A stretch of 64,000 nt of DNA from Clostridium sp031626875 (lineage in GTDB: Bacteria; Bacillota; Clostridia; Clostridiales; Clostridiaceae): assembly GCF_031626875.1 (NCBI RefSeq), contig NZ_JANDMF010000001.1:186001-250000 (forward strand). The letters run 5' to 3'. Of the stretch, positions 27,635-37,165 are shown piece after piece. Both the position numbers and the translations under genes were made by a program. Each line of letters opens with the position of its first letter. The first letter of the stretch is position 1. Under the pieces are notes generated by a model. It searched no databases and was not told where the DNA came from. It saw nothing but the letters and a program-made list of their open reading frames with translations.

Positions 27635-27650
27635 AGTTATACGTATGAAT
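27635..27650. promoter_or_regulatory. AraR operator 2 (araB/araR intergenic)
   Basis: AGTTATACGTATGAAT is an imperfect copy of the AraR palindrome, with its centre 34 bp from operator 1. It lies upstream of the araB -35 and just upstream of the araR -35, so it can serve both divergent promoters. Confidence 0.72.
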
Positions 27651-27663
27651 TTTCTACATAATG

Positions 27664-27692
27664 TTGTGAAATCAGTTCATTTTTGATATAAT
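27664..27692 (+). promoter_or_regulatory. araR promoter
   Basis: TTGTGA (27664-27669), a 17-bp spacer and a consensus TATAAT (27687-27692) lie about 30 bp before the araR start. Confidence 0.6.
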
Positions 27693-27723
27693 TTATGTAA
27701 AATATTATATTTAGGAGAAGATC

Positions 27724-28812
27724 ATGAAACACAAATATGAAGAGGTAGAAGAAAGCATTATAAATTGGGCTAAAACTAGCAAATATAAGCCTCATGAAAA
27801 GATACCAACTGAATCAGAATTAATGGAAATGTTCAAAGTAAGCAGACATACTATAAGAAAAGCTATAGGTGATCTTGTTTCTTTAGAATATGTATATAGA
27901 ATACAAGGAAGCGGTATATATTTATCTGATTGGGCAGAAAATAGCGCTAACCTTACAAATACAAAAAACGTAGCTGTACTTACAACTCATATATCTAACT
28001 ATATCTTCCCTGATATAATTAGAGGTGTTGAAGATACCCTTTATGCTGAATTCTACTCGCTTTTACTATCTTCAACAAACAATAACGTTATGTTTGAAAA
28101 TAGTAACTTAAAGAACTTGTTGGCCCACAAAATAGATGGGCTTATTCTAGAACCGACTAAAAGTGCATATCAAAATCAAAATATTGGCTATTTAAATAAT
28201 ATAATAGCTAAAAATATACCCTTTGTAATGATAAATGCTTGTTATCCTGGACTAAATGCCCCAAGCCTTAGAGTTGATGACTTTAAAGGAGGAAAACTTG
28301 CAACAAAACATCTAATATCTTTAAATCACAAAAATTTAATGGGTATTTTCAAAGTTGATGATTCTCAAGGAATTAACAGAATGAATGGATTTATTTCAGA
28401 ATGTCAGGAAAATAATATTCCTCCTACCCCTGGACAGATTTTAACTTATCTTTCAGAAGAAATAACTTCATCATTACCACAAAAAATAGAATATGCATTA
28501 AGATCTGAAAAAAGGCCTACTGGAATCTTTTGCTATAATGATGAAATAGCATTTATGGTGTTAACTATTGCTGAAAAACTTAATTTAAAAGTTCCTGAGA
28601 ATCTTTCTCTTATAGGTTTTGATGATTCTCATCTTTCAATAATTATGAATCCAAATTTAACTACTATAATTCACCCAAAAGAACAAATGGGTAAAGATGC
28701 AGCCAACTTAATAATAAAATTAATTAACAATAATAATAAGTTCGATACTAACGATTCTATTTTATATGAACCAGAAATTGTTGTTAGAAGTTCAACCTGT
28801 GAAAAAAAATAA
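27724..28812 (+). CDS. araR: arabinose operon repressor, GntR-LacI chimera
   Basis: This 362-residue repressor has a GntR-type winged helix at the N-terminus (about 1-70, KIPTESELMEMFKVSRHTIRKAIGDL) and a LacI/GalR-type periplasmic-binding-like effector domain (about 80-360, with VAVLTTHIS, PTGIFCYNDEIAF and LIGFDDS). This domain combination defines AraR. L-arabinose is the expected inducer. It is divergent from araB and 193 bases upstream of araE, and all three AraR-type palindromes flank it, which matches autoregulation and control of both transcription units. RBS AGGAGAAG precedes the ATG. Confidence 0.93.
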   Translation: MKHKYEEVEESIINWAKTSKYKPHEKIPTESELMEMFKVSRHTIRKAIGDLVSLEYVYRIQGSGIYLSDWAENSANLTNTKNVAVLTTHISNYIFPDIIRGVEDTLYAEFYSLLLSSTNNNVMFENSNLKNLLAHKIDGLILEPTKSAYQNQNIGYLNNIIAKNIPFVMINACYPGLNAPSLRVDDFKGGKLATKHLISLNHKNLMGIFKVDDSQGINRMNGFISECQENNIPPTPGQILTYLSEEITSSLPQKIEYALRSEKRPTGIFCYNDEIAFMVLTIAEKLNLKVPENLSLIGFDDSHLSIIMNPNLTTIIHPKEQMGKDAANLIIKLINNNNKFDTNDSILYEPEIVVRSSTCEKK

Positions 28813-28820
28813 TTTTTTTG

Positions 28821-28854
28821 AAACCCTTGCGCTGGAGATTGCAAGGGTTTTTTG
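28821..28854 (+). terminator. araR intrinsic terminator
   Basis: Stem AAACCCTTGC (28821-28830) with GCAAGGGTTT (28841-28850) is followed by more T. It insulates araR from araE. Confidence 0.88.
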
Positions 28855-28870
28855 CTTCTTTTTTATCCCA

Positions 28871-28886
28871 ATTTATACGTATAAAA
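28871..28886. promoter_or_regulatory. AraR operator 3 (araE)
   Basis: ATTTATACGTATAAAA keeps the core TATACGTATA of operator 1. It lies 12 bp upstream of the araE -35 element. Confidence 0.75.
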
Positions 28887-28898
28887 AATATTTTAATA

Positions 28899-28927
28899 TT
28901 GACAATTATACAGATAAATATTACCAT
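28899..28927 (+). promoter_or_regulatory. araE promoter (putative)
   Basis: TTGACA (28899-28904) is followed after 17 bp by TACCAT (28922-28927). The -10 is weak, as expected for a regulated promoter. Confidence 0.5.
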
Positions 28928-28932
28928 TTAAG

Positions 28933-28947
28933 AGTAATCGCTTTCAA
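28933..28947 (-). promoter_or_regulatory. cre-like site upstream of araE
   Basis: The minus strand reads TTGAAAGCGATTACT. Its core, TGAAAGCGATTA, is the same as in the araB cre. It lies just downstream of the araE -10 element. Confidence 0.55.
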
Positions 28948-29005
28948 GATTTTGAATATTCTATAAAAACTAATAAACTAATGTTATTTAAGGAGGACTT
29001 TTCAT

Positions 29006-30412
29006 ATGACGAAAAATGATTCACATAAGCATTCTTTATTATTTATAATTTTAATTTCATGCGCTGCAGGTCTTGGTGGTTTATTATACGGTTACGATAC
29101 TGCAGTAATATCAGGTGCAATAGGTTTCTTAAAAGAATTATATAATTTATCTCCTGCTATGGAGGGTTTTGTAATATCAAGTATTATGGTTGGTGGTGTC
29201 ATTGGAGTTGGTTTTTCTGGTTTCTTAGGTGATGCTATTGGTAGAAGAAAAGTTTTAATGATTGCGGCTGGATTATTTGCTATTTCTGCTGCTATTTCTG
29301 CTGTTTCTGCCACTGTATTCGTTTTAATATTTGCTCGTATAATAGGTGGACTAGGTATAGGAATGGCATCAGCTTTATCAGTAACTTATATTACTGAATG
29401 TGCACCTCCATCTATTCGTGGTAGGTTATCTTCACTTTATCAATTATTCACCATATTCGGTATTTCAATAACTTATTTTGTTAATCTTGGAATCGTAAAC
29501 ATGGGTGGAGATTCTTGGAGAGTTTCTACAGGTTGGAGATATATGTTAGCATGTGGTACTGTTCCAGCTGTTGTATTTTTATTAACTTTATTCTTCGTAC
29601 CAGAAAGCCCACGTTTCTTAGTTAAGTCTGGTAATGTAGAAAAAGCTTCTGCTGTTTTAACTAAAATTAATGGTCCACAAATTGCAAAGGAAGAACTTGA
29701 TTCTATTTCTAAATCTCTTGATTCTGAAAAAGATGCATCACTAAAACAACTTTTCCAACCGGGACTTCGTAGTGCTCTTTATATAGGTATTTTCCTAGCA
29801 ATATTTAATCAAGCTATTGGAATGAATTCCATTACTTACTATGGACCTGAAATATTCCAAATGATTGGATTTAAGAGCAATTCTAGTTTCCTTGCTACAA
29901 GCATTATAGGTGTAGTTGAAATATTTGCAACTATCTTAGCTATGTTCTTAATTGATAAACTTGGACGTAAAAAATTAATGGAAATAGGTTCAGCTCTTAT
30001 GGCAATTTTTATGTTGTTAATTGGAACTTCTTTCTATTTTAACATTACTAATGGATATTTAATTTTATTATTTATCATTTGCTTTGTTGTTTCTTTCTGT
30101 ATTTCAATGGGGCCTATTCCTTGGATTATGATTCCTGAAATATTCCCTAATCATTTAAGAGCGCGTGCAACAGGCATAGCAACTATATTCTTATGGGGTG
30201 CCAATTGGGCTATCGGTCAATTTACACCAATGCTTCTAAATGGTATTGGAGGAGCTTATACTTTCTGGATGTTCTGTGGAATAAATGTATTATGCTTTAT
30301 TATAGTTACTACTAAGGTTCCAGAAACAAAGAATAAATCTTTGGAAGAAATAGAAAAATTCTGGCTTCCTAAATCAAAAAACCATGCTACTCCTTCTTTG
30401 GATGCAAAATAG
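29006..30412 (+). CDS. araE: sugar porter (MFS) family arabinose/pentose:H+ symporter
   Basis: This 468-residue twelve-helix transporter belongs to the sugar porter family. The markers are GYDTAVISGAIG in helix 1, GRRKVL after helix 2, PESPRFL before the central loop, a second D-x-x-GRRK-like motif (DKLGRKKLM) and PETKNKSLEEIE at the end. Its position behind AraR operator 3 and a cre makes L-arabinose the most likely substrate, as for AraE of Bacillus and clostridia. A strong AAGGAGG precedes the ATG. Xylose or galactose uptake as well is possible. Confidence 0.87.
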   Translation: MTKNDSHKHSLLFIILISCAAGLGGLLYGYDTAVISGAIGFLKELYNLSPAMEGFVISSIMVGGVIGVGFSGFLGDAIGRRKVLMIAAGLFAISAAISAVSATVFVLIFARIIGGLGIGMASALSVTYITECAPPSIRGRLSSLYQLFTIFGISITYFVNLGIVNMGGDSWRVSTGWRYMLACGTVPAVVFLLTLFFVPESPRFLVKSGNVEKASAVLTKINGPQIAKEELDSISKSLDSEKDASLKQLFQPGLRSALYIGIFLAIFNQAIGMNSITYYGPEIFQMIGFKSNSSFLATSIIGVVEIFATILAMFLIDKLGRKKLMEIGSALMAIFMLLIGTSFYFNITNGYLILLFIICFVVSFCISMGPIPWIMIPEIFPNHLRARATGIATIFLWGANWAIGQFTPMLLNGIGGAYTFWMFCGINVLCFIIVTTKVPETKNKSLEEIEKFWLPKSKNHATPSLDAK

Positions 30413-30450
30413 TATTTAATGCCCTTTTATTAGAAAATTTATATATAAAT

Positions 30451-30486
30451 AAAAAAGATGTTTTCCAAGCAGGAATCATCTTTTTT
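30451..30486. terminator. bidirectional terminator between araE and the kinase gene
   Basis: AAAAAAGATG (30451-30460) pairs with CATCTTTTTT (30477-30486). T-runs flank both sides and the genes converge. Confidence 0.75.
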
Positions 30487-30496
30487 ATTTATCTCC

Positions 30497-32260
30497 TTAT
30501 TCTATTATTGGATGCCTTAATTCTACAACTGTTCCTTCACCATAAGTACTTTTATATGTCAAACCATATTCTTTACCATATGCAAGCCTTATCCTCTCAT
30601 TTACATTAAAAATCCCATATCCAAGTTCAGTTCCTTTTTCACTATTTATAAGCATTTTATTTATTTTATTTAATAATTCTTTATCTATTCCTTTCCCATT
30701 ATCCATTACAAAAAAGCACAGTAAATTTTCTTCCTTTTTACCTATTATTTTAATCTTACCATTACCTCTTTTTTCTTTAATTCCATGATAAATTGCATTT
30801 TCTACTAATGGCTGTAAAATTAATTTTATTAATTTGTACTTTAATATATTATACTCAAAATTAATTTCATAGTCTAACTTATCTTCATATCTTATTTTCT
30901 GTATAGTTAAATAACTTTGTACATGATTCAACTCTTCTTCAACACTTATTATCTCCTTACCTTTACTTAAACTTATTCTAAGTAGCTTAGTAAAAGCCTC
31001 TATTATCTCAACTATTTCTTCTTCATTATTTTCTTCTGCCATCCATCTTATTGTATCTAATGTATTATACATAAAATGAGGCTTAATTTGAGCCTGCAAA
31101 ACATTCATTTCTGCAATTCTTTTACTTTTTTCTTCTATTTGAACTAAGTTTATAAGATTATCAATTTCCTTAACCATATTATTAAATGAACTACCAAGTT
31201 CCCCAATTTCATCATTATATTTTGTATTAAATGAAACTGTTAACTCCCCTTGTTGGGCTTTTTTCATAAGTTTCTTAAGCTTATAAATTGGTTTTACAAT
31301 AGATTTTGTAAAAATAACTACTAATATCTCTGCTATTATCAGTGCTGTAATACCAACAAATATAGAATAATACTTTATTCTTTTAATAGCTCTTAAACTT
31401 TCACTCTCCGGAAACACCCCAATAACATCCCAATTTGTATAATTTGATGTAACCTTAGTTAGTTGATATTTTTCTCCATTTATCTCTTTTATTATTATTT
31501 CATTGTCATTCTTCTTAAGCCAATTATTATTAATTCGGTATACTATTTTATTAACAGGAGTATACACTATATTTTCATCACTATCTTTAATATAAGCAAA
31601 TCCTGCTGTTCCTGGCTTTGCATTTTCAATAATATTTTTAATGGTATCTAATTTAATATCAATAAGAATTACACCTTTTATTTCATCAGTACTAGGATTA
31701 ACTATAGCCCTAGATATTGAGAAAATATCATCAGCTGAATACCGAAAAATATTATCGATATTTCTTCCTACTGGCTTAGTAAATAAGTGTATTACTTGAG
31801 GTTCATTGCATGCTTTTCTATACCATTCTTCAGTGATTAATGAATCTCGAGAAACCTTATTCATTACATCACTTATATATCCTCCACTTTTGTTTACTAT
31901 CATTATTCCTGCTATCTTTGGGTTGAATTTTGTATAGTTATATATTGATTTATAAGCCTCGTCCTCCATATCATCATTCTCTAGCTTATTCTCATTAAAA
32001 AACTTTAATATTCTAGAATCTATAGACATATAGTTAATTATGTTTTCCACATTATTTATATAAGCTTCAACATTATTATTAATTTGCTTAATTATTTGAT
32101 TTGTGTTTTCATTTTGTGAAATGTTAATTGATTTTTTATAAAGTAGATTTCCTAAAGTAGTTATTGTTACTGTAACAAGTAAAATCACTGCAAAGAAATA
32201 AAATATAAGCTTTTCTCCTATACCTTTATTCATAAAATATGTCTTTATCCTATTCACCAT
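30497..32260 (-). CDS. YesM/LytS-type sensor histidine kinase (module 1)
   Basis: This 587-residue kinase has a transmembrane helix (about 18-40), a dCache-like extracellular region (about 41-297), a second helix (298-318), a HAMP domain (319-371), and a His_kinase domain with His395 in QAQIKPHFMYNT. The HATPase has LVENAIYHG and DNGKGID. It is the last gene of the YtfQ-like transporter unit, while its presumed partners, the YesN regulator and anchored binding protein, are the first genes, about 5 kb upstream. The frame opens at 32347, but the GGGGGGAG at 32262-32269 marks the ATG at 32258-32260 (or the adjacent GTG). It likely senses extracellular sugar through the anchored binding protein. 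Confidence 0.85.
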   Translation of the reverse strand: MVNRIKTYFMNKGIGEKLIFYFFAVILLVTVTITTLGNLLYKKSINISQNENTNQIIKQINNNVEAYINNVENIINYMSIDSRILKFFNENKLENDDMEDEAYKSIYNYTKFNPKIAGIMIVNKSGGYISDVMNKVSRDSLITEEWYRKACNEPQVIHLFTKPVGRNIDNIFRYSADDIFSISRAIVNPSTDEIKGVILIDIKLDTIKNIIENAKPGTAGFAYIKDSDENIVYTPVNKIVYRINNNWLKKNDNEIIIKEINGEKYQLTKVTSNYTNWDVIGVFPESESLRAIKRIKYYSIFVGITALIIAEILVVIFTKSIVKPIYKLKKLMKKAQQGELTVSFNTKYNDEIGELGSSFNNMVKEIDNLINLVQIEEKSKRIAEMNVLQAQIKPHFMYNTLDTIRWMAEENNEEEIVEIIEAFTKLLRISLSKGKEIISVEEELNHVQSYLTIQKIRYEDKLDYEINFEYNILKYKLIKLILQPLVENAIYHGIKEKRGNGKIKIIGKKEENLLCFFVMDNGKGIDKELLNKINKMLINSEKGTELGYGIFNVNERIRLAYGKEYGLTYKSTYGEGTVVELRHPIIE

Positions 32261-32392
32261 ACTCCCCCCAATGCATATAGTCAGTAACTCTTCAAAGTAA
32301 AAATGCAAAATAGAATATACACTTGTTTGTGTTATTAAAAATTCCACAAATGTATATCCTAACTCTGATAGTTATTTATTAAAGTATATCTA

Positions 32393-33397
32393 TTAAGTTG
32401 CAGTATTTTTACTTTTTTCCTCTCTTATTACAATTACTCTTTGTAGTACAATGAATACTAATAACAACATTCCTACAGCAATCTTTGTCCACCATGAATT
32501 TAATGTTCCATCAAACATTATAAGATTTTGAATAATTCCTGTTGTTAATACACCAAAAAGTGGTCCAATAATAAATCCATACCCTCCAGTCAATAATATT
32601 CCACCTATTACACATGCTGCTATAGCATCCATTTCCATTCCATTACAATGAAGTCCATAACCTGAAAGTGTATATATTGTAAATAATAATCCACCTAATG
32701 ATGAGCAAAAACTAGAAAATGTGTAAACAAATATTTTTGTTCTCTCTACTGGTAATCCCATTAGCTTTGCTGAATTCTCATTTCCACCAATTGCATATAT
32801 TGTTCTTCCAACCCTTGTGAACTTTAACATATATGCAGCAGCTGCTACAACCACCAAACTTACAATTACATTTATAGATATAAATGCACCTGGCAATATT
32901 GAAATTCTAGTTGATGATATACTAACAAACACAGGATTATCGATTGTGATTGTATCTATACTTATAATATAGCTTGCCCCTCTTGCAAAAAACATACCTG
33001 CAAGTGTTACTATCCAAGGATGTAATTTAAATTTCTGAATTAAAACGCCTTGAACTGCTCCAAAAACAATTCCAACTATAAGAACCACTACTATTACCAA
33101 ATATGGATTCACTCCATTTTTTAATAAATCTGCTGTAATCATACTTACAAAAGCTATCATAGCACCTACCGAAAGATCTATACCTCCAGTTATTATAGCT
33201 ACAGCTTCACCTATTGCAACCACTATTAAATATGCATTATCAATAAATAAATTTAAAAATACTTGAGGTGATAGAAATCCTCTATATAAAGCAGACCCTA
33301 TTAAAAATAATCCAATAAACAAGCCTACTGTAGCATAAATTCCAATATAGTCCTTATTTATTTTCAGCTTTTTTTTCCTTACTATTGATTTATTCAT
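32393..33397 (-). CDS. sugar ABC transporter permease (YjfF-like)
   Basis: This 334-residue BPD_transp_2 (RbsC-family) permease has about eight to ten hydrophobic segments. It has the characteristic blocks AIITGGIDLSVGAMIAF and YGLHCNGMEMDAIAACVIGGILLTGGYGFIIGPLFG. Its start overlaps the stop of the preceding permease gene by 4 bases, so the pair is translationally coupled. Two different RbsC-type permeases with one ATPase and one binding protein is the YtfQRT-YjfF arrangement. That type carries galactofuranose in E. coli and arabinose in the related AraUVWZ system of Shewanella. Confidence 0.87.
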   Translation of the reverse strand: MNKSIVRKKKLKINKDYIGIYATVGLFIGLFLIGSALYRGFLSPQVFLNLFIDNAYLIVVAIGEAVAIITGGIDLSVGAMIAFVSMITADLLKNGVNPYLVIVVVLIVGIVFGAVQGVLIQKFKLHPWIVTLAGMFFARGASYIISIDTITIDNPVFVSISSTRISILPGAFISINVIVSLVVVAAAAYMLKFTRVGRTIYAIGGNENSAKLMGLPVERTKIFVYTFSSFCSSLGGLLFTIYTLSGYGLHCNGMEMDAIAACVIGGILLTGGYGFIIGPLFGVLTTGIIQNLIMFDGTLNSWWTKIAVGMLLLVFIVLQRVIVIREEKSKNTAT

Positions 33398-34431
33398 GCA
33401 TTAATCACCTCATCCTTTTTTTGTTTAATCTTAGTATTTTTCTTTAAATTAAGCATTTTTCTAAATTCTGAAGATTGAATTATACATACTGCAATAACAA
33501 CAATTGCTTTAACAACTAATGTAATTTCTGGTGCTACACCCAAACTATAAATTGTTGTTGTTAATGTTTGAATGAATAACGCCCCTATCACGGTACCTCC
33601 AAGATAGAATCTTCCTCCAGCCATAGAAGTTCCTCCTATAACTGTTGCAAGTATAGCATCAAGCTCTAACCATAATCCTACATTATTAGCATCTGCACTT
33701 TTAATATTTGAACATAAAATTATCCCAGCTATTCCTGCAAGTAAACCACATAAAACATAAAGTGAAAATACAACTCTTTTAGATTGGATTCCTGCAAATC
33801 TTGATGAATTACTATTTACACCTATAGATTCTATAAACAATCCTAAAGCAGTTTTCCTTATTAATAAATACATAACTAATGAAACTATAAGTGCAATAAA
33901 TATAGCTACTGGAAGCAATACATATCCAGTTCCTATAAAAATAAATTTCTCGTTAGTAAAAGTAAGTATTTGTCCTCCAGTAATAAGCTGAGCAATTCCT
34001 CTGCCTACTATATATAAAATCAAAGTTGCAACCATTGGTTGAACCCCTATATATGAAACTATGAATCCATTCCACATTCCACATATAATTCCGCTAACTA
34101 TACCTACAACTATAGCTAAAGGAACTGCCCCCCCATCAACAATTACTGTTGCTGATAAAGCTGCACTTATTGCTATTATAGATCCAACTGAGATATCAAT
34201 TCCTTGGGTTGCAATAACCAAAGTCATTCCTATTGAAATAAGAATAAGAGGTGCTGCACGATTTAATATATCAATAGTATTTCCAAATAAATGTCCATCT
34301 TTCATAGTTATACTTAAAAAACCAGGTGTCATAATGAAATTAAATAATATCAATAGAATTAAACTTGCCAATGGCCAAAATATTTTTGTATTATAAATCC
34401 TTAAAAAAACATTTTCTTTTTTATCATTCAT
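33394..34431 (-). CDS. sugar ABC transporter permease (YtfT-like)
   Basis: This 345-residue RbsC-family inner-membrane permease has blocks TLVIATQGIDISVGSIIAIS and LWLELDAILATVIGGTSMAGGRFYLGG. The open frame reaches a GTG at 34443 that lies inside the AGGAGG Shine-Dalgarno and overlaps the ATPase gene. The ATG at 34429-34431 is the better start. It pairs with the YjfF-like permease to form the channel of the module 1 importer. Confidence 0.87.
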   Translation of the reverse strand: MNDKKENVFLRIYNTKIFWPLASLILLILFNFIMTPGFLSITMKDGHLFGNTIDILNRAAPLILISIGMTLVIATQGIDISVGSIIAISAALSATVIVDGGAVPLAIVVGIVSGIICGMWNGFIVSYIGVQPMVATLILYIVGRGIAQLITGGQILTFTNEKFIFIGTGYVLLPVAIFIALIVSLVMYLLIRKTALGLFIESIGVNSNSSRFAGIQSKRVVFSLYVLCGLLAGIAGIILCSNIKSADANNVGLWLELDAILATVIGGTSMAGGRFYLGGTVIGALFIQTLTTTIYSLGVAPEITLVVKAIVVIAVCIIQSSEFRKMLNLKKNTKIKQKKDEVINA

Positions 34432-34432
34432 A

Positions 34433-35950
34433 TTATACGGCACCTCCTGCTATAGTTTTCATAATAATTTCTTCTTCTATATCATCTCCATATAATTCTC
34501 CAATAACATTTCTATCTCTAAGCACTATTACCCTATCACAACATTTTACAACTTCTGAAAGCTCAGATGAAATAAATAGAATTGTCATTCCTTGCTTTGC
34601 AAGTTTTAATATAAGTTCTGTTATTTCTCCTTTTGCACCAATATCTATTCCTCTTGTTGGTTCGTCTAAAATCAACAGCTTTGGATTTGTTGCAAGCCAT
34701 CTAGCTAAAATTACTTTTTGTTGATTACCTCCACTTAAATTACTAATTTTTTGTTCCATACTTGGAGTTTTAATTCTAAGTAAATCAATGTATTTTTGTG
34801 AAATTTCTTGCTGTTTCTTTATTGGCAGATATTTAAATATCCCTTTATTTGCTTGTAAAGCTAGTATTATATTCTCTCTAATGGTTAAATCTCCAACTAT
34901 TCCTTCTATTTTTCTATCTTCTGGACAAAATCCTAACCCCTCTTCAATAGCTTTTTGAGGATAAATATATGAGTATGTTTTCCCACTTATAGTTATATTT
35001 CCACTAGTTGATTTATCGATTCCAAATATGGTTTTTGCACATTCACTTCTTCCTGATCCAAGAAGCCCTGCAAAACCGAGAACCTCACCTTTTCTAATTT
35101 CTATATCAAATGGATTAATGGTTCCAGCCCTACCAAAACTCTTTGTTGTTATTAAACCATCTCTCTTTACATTTTCAGTACTCTTCTTAGCCCTAGTATT
35201 TTTTTCTATTTCACTATAGTCTTTACCTATCATCTTAGAAACTAATTCAATTCTAGAAAGCTTATTTGCATCATATGTTCCTACTAACTCACCATTTCTA
35301 AGTACAGTAAGTTTATCCGAAACTTCATATACTTGATCTAAAAAATGAGTAACAAATATTATTGACATTCCTTCTTCTCTAAATTTTTTCATAACTTTAA
35401 ACAGTTGTTTTACTTCATTATCATCCAAGCTTGATGTTGGTTCATCAAGAATTAATATTCCTTTAGAAATATCTATGGCACGAGCAATAGCCACCATCTG
35501 TTGTACTGCAACTGAATAATTATTTAATGCTTTTTTTACATCTATCTTTAAATTTAATCTTTCTTCTAGTAACTTTTCTGCATCTCTATTCATTCTCTTC
35601 CAATCTATTCTTCCACTTTTCTTAGGTTCACGTCCAATATATATATTTTCAGCAACTGTTAAATTAGAACATAGGTTAACTTCCTGATAAACAGTACTAA
35701 TACCATAATTTTGAGCTTCCTGAGTAGATGAAATCTTTATTTTTTGCCCTCTTAGTATAATTGTCCCCTCATCTATTTCATAAACGCCTGTAAGTACCTT
35801 TATCAGTGTTGATTTTCCTGCTCCATTTTCTCCCATAAGCGTATGAATTTCACCCTTTCTAAGAGTAAAATCAACATTTGAAAGAGCTTTAACACCAGGA
35901 AAAATTTTACTAATATTTTTCATTTCTAAAACTATATTAGAATCATCCAT
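34433..35950 (-). CDS. sugar ABC transporter ATPase (RbsA/YtfR-like)
   Basis: This 505-residue protein carries two fused nucleotide-binding domains. The first has Walker A GENGAGKST and Walker B GILILDEPTSSLD. The second has a degenerate Walker A (GLLGSGRSE, no lysine) but an intact signature LSGGNQQK and Walker B LLILDEPTRGID, as usual for RbsA/MglA proteins. It energises the two permeases encoded immediately downstream. The gene for the binding protein is 144 bases upstream. Confidence 0.9.
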   Translation of the reverse strand: MDDSNIVLEMKNISKIFPGVKALSNVDFTLRKGEIHTLMGENGAGKSTLIKVLTGVYEIDEGTIILRGQKIKISSTQEAQNYGISTVYQEVNLCSNLTVAENIYIGREPKKSGRIDWKRMNRDAEKLLEERLNLKIDVKKALNNYSVAVQQMVAIARAIDISKGILILDEPTSSLDDNEVKQLFKVMKKFREEGMSIIFVTHFLDQVYEVSDKLTVLRNGELVGTYDANKLSRIELVSKMIGKDYSEIEKNTRAKKSTENVKRDGLITTKSFGRAGTINPFDIEIRKGEVLGFAGLLGSGRSECAKTIFGIDKSTSGNITISGKTYSYIYPQKAIEEGLGFCPEDRKIEGIVGDLTIRENIILALQANKGIFKYLPIKKQQEISQKYIDLLRIKTPSMEQKISNLSGGNQQKVILARWLATNPKLLILDEPTRGIDIGAKGEITELILKLAKQGMTILFISSELSEVVKCCDRVIVLRDRNVIGELYGDDIEEEIIMKTIAGGAV

Positions 35951-36094
35951 TTATATCTCTCCCTTGCTTTTCTTAAATTTAATACATATAAAAGAAAAAC
36001 AGGACAATTATATAATAGATTAGTTTCTGCCCTGCCGTTTCTTCAATATGTCTAAGAACATATACTAAAACTTAAATTTTACCTCTAAATTTGT

Positions 36095-37084
36095 TTAGTA
36101 CTTTCTATTAGGTAATTCTTTTTCTGCATCCTTTTGTAAAAATTGACTTTCCTTAGATTTTATATTTTTTTCAACATCTTTCCCATCTAATATATCCTTA
36201 GAAACTTCTAATAATTGTGGCCCAAGTAATGGATTACATTCAACATCTGCATTAGCCTTACCATCCACCATTAATTGAAAATAATCTTTAACTCCATCAA
36301 CTGAAACTATAAATATATCTTTACCTGGCTTTTTACCATATTCCTCTATAGCCTGAATAGCTCCAATTGCCATATCATCATTGTGCGACCATAATACATT
36401 TATGTTATTTCCATCTGATTTTAGAAATGCTTCCATAACTTCCTTACCTTTTGCACGAGTAAAATCACCTGTTTGAGATTTTATTATTTTATAATTAGGA
36501 CAATCTTTTATAGTATCATTAAATCCTTTTTGCCTTCCAACCATTGCTGTTGAACCAACAGTTCCTTGAAGTTCTGCTATATTAAGCTTTGCATCCTTAC
36601 CAAATTGATCTATTAATATTTGGGCAGCTTTCTTCCCTTCTTCTTCCATATCTGAACCTAAGAAACATTTATAAAGTGAATCATCAGATACTGTTGCCTT
36701 TCTATCAACAATTACTACGGGAATTTTTGCATCCTTAGCTTCCTTAAGAACCGTATCCCATCCAGTTTCAACTACTGGGTCCAATGCAATCAGATCAACT
36801 TTTTGTGCAATAAATGACCTTATAGCTTTTATCTGATTCTCCTGTTTTTGTTGGCCATCTGAAAACTGTAAATCAAAATTAGAATCTAATGTAGGAATTG
36901 ATTTTATAGAATCAGTTTCAGCTGTTCTCCATCCACTTTCTGCTCCAACTTGGGCAAATCCAATTACCTTTTTGCCTGATGCACTACCTTTGTCTCCTCC
37001 TATAGTTTTATTTCCACATCCTGTAAACATACCTATACAAAAAATTGTCCCTACTAATAAAGCACTAACTTTTTTTAATTTCAT
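36095..37084 (-). CDS. sugar-binding lipoprotein, YtfQ-like (module 1)
   Basis: This 329-residue lipoprotein has a lipobox ending at Cys23 (MFTGCGN) and a Peripla_BP_4 domain. The segment IGFAQVGAESGWRTAETDSIK and the later IVDRKATVSDDSLYKCFLGSDMEEEG match the YtfQ/AraU type of furanose or pentose binding proteins. It delivers sugar to the RbsA-type ATPase and two permeases downstream. Given the adjacent ara genes, L-arabinose or an arabinose-containing sugar is the likely ligand, but galactofuranose is an alternative. A near-perfect cre lies in its 5' leader. Confidence 0.85.
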   Translation of the reverse strand: MKLKKVSALLVGTIFCIGMFTGCGNKTIGGDKGSASGKKVIGFAQVGAESGWRTAETDSIKSIPTLDSNFDLQFSDGQQKQENQIKAIRSFIAQKVDLIALDPVVETGWDTVLKEAKDAKIPVVIVDRKATVSDDSLYKCFLGSDMEEEGKKAAQILIDQFGKDAKLNIAELQGTVGSTAMVGRQKGFNDTIKDCPNYKIIKSQTGDFTRAKGKEVMEAFLKSDGNNINVLWSHNDDMAIGAIQAIEEYGKKPGKDIFIVSVDGVKDYFQLMVDGKANADVECNPLLGPQLLEVSKDILDGKDVEKNIKSKESQFLQKDAEKELPNRKY

Positions 37085-37104
37085 AATAAATTCCTCTCCC
37101 TTTT

Positions 37105-37120
37105 ATGTTTTCGTTTTCAT
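37105..37120 (-). promoter_or_regulatory. cre site upstream of the YtfQ-like gene
   Basis: ATGAAAACGAAAACAT on the minus strand fits every position of the cre consensus WTGNNARCGNWWWCAW. It lies about 20 bp before the start codon of the binding protein gene. Confidence 0.75.
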
Positions 37121-37165
37121 AAATTCATTATATATCCATAACTTTAAGTTGTATTTGCAATATTC

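Noticed and set aside
34061..34724. Two plus-strand frames opposite the YtfT-like permease and ATPase genes
   Set aside because: Both overlap well-supported transporter genes and have no family features or good start signals.
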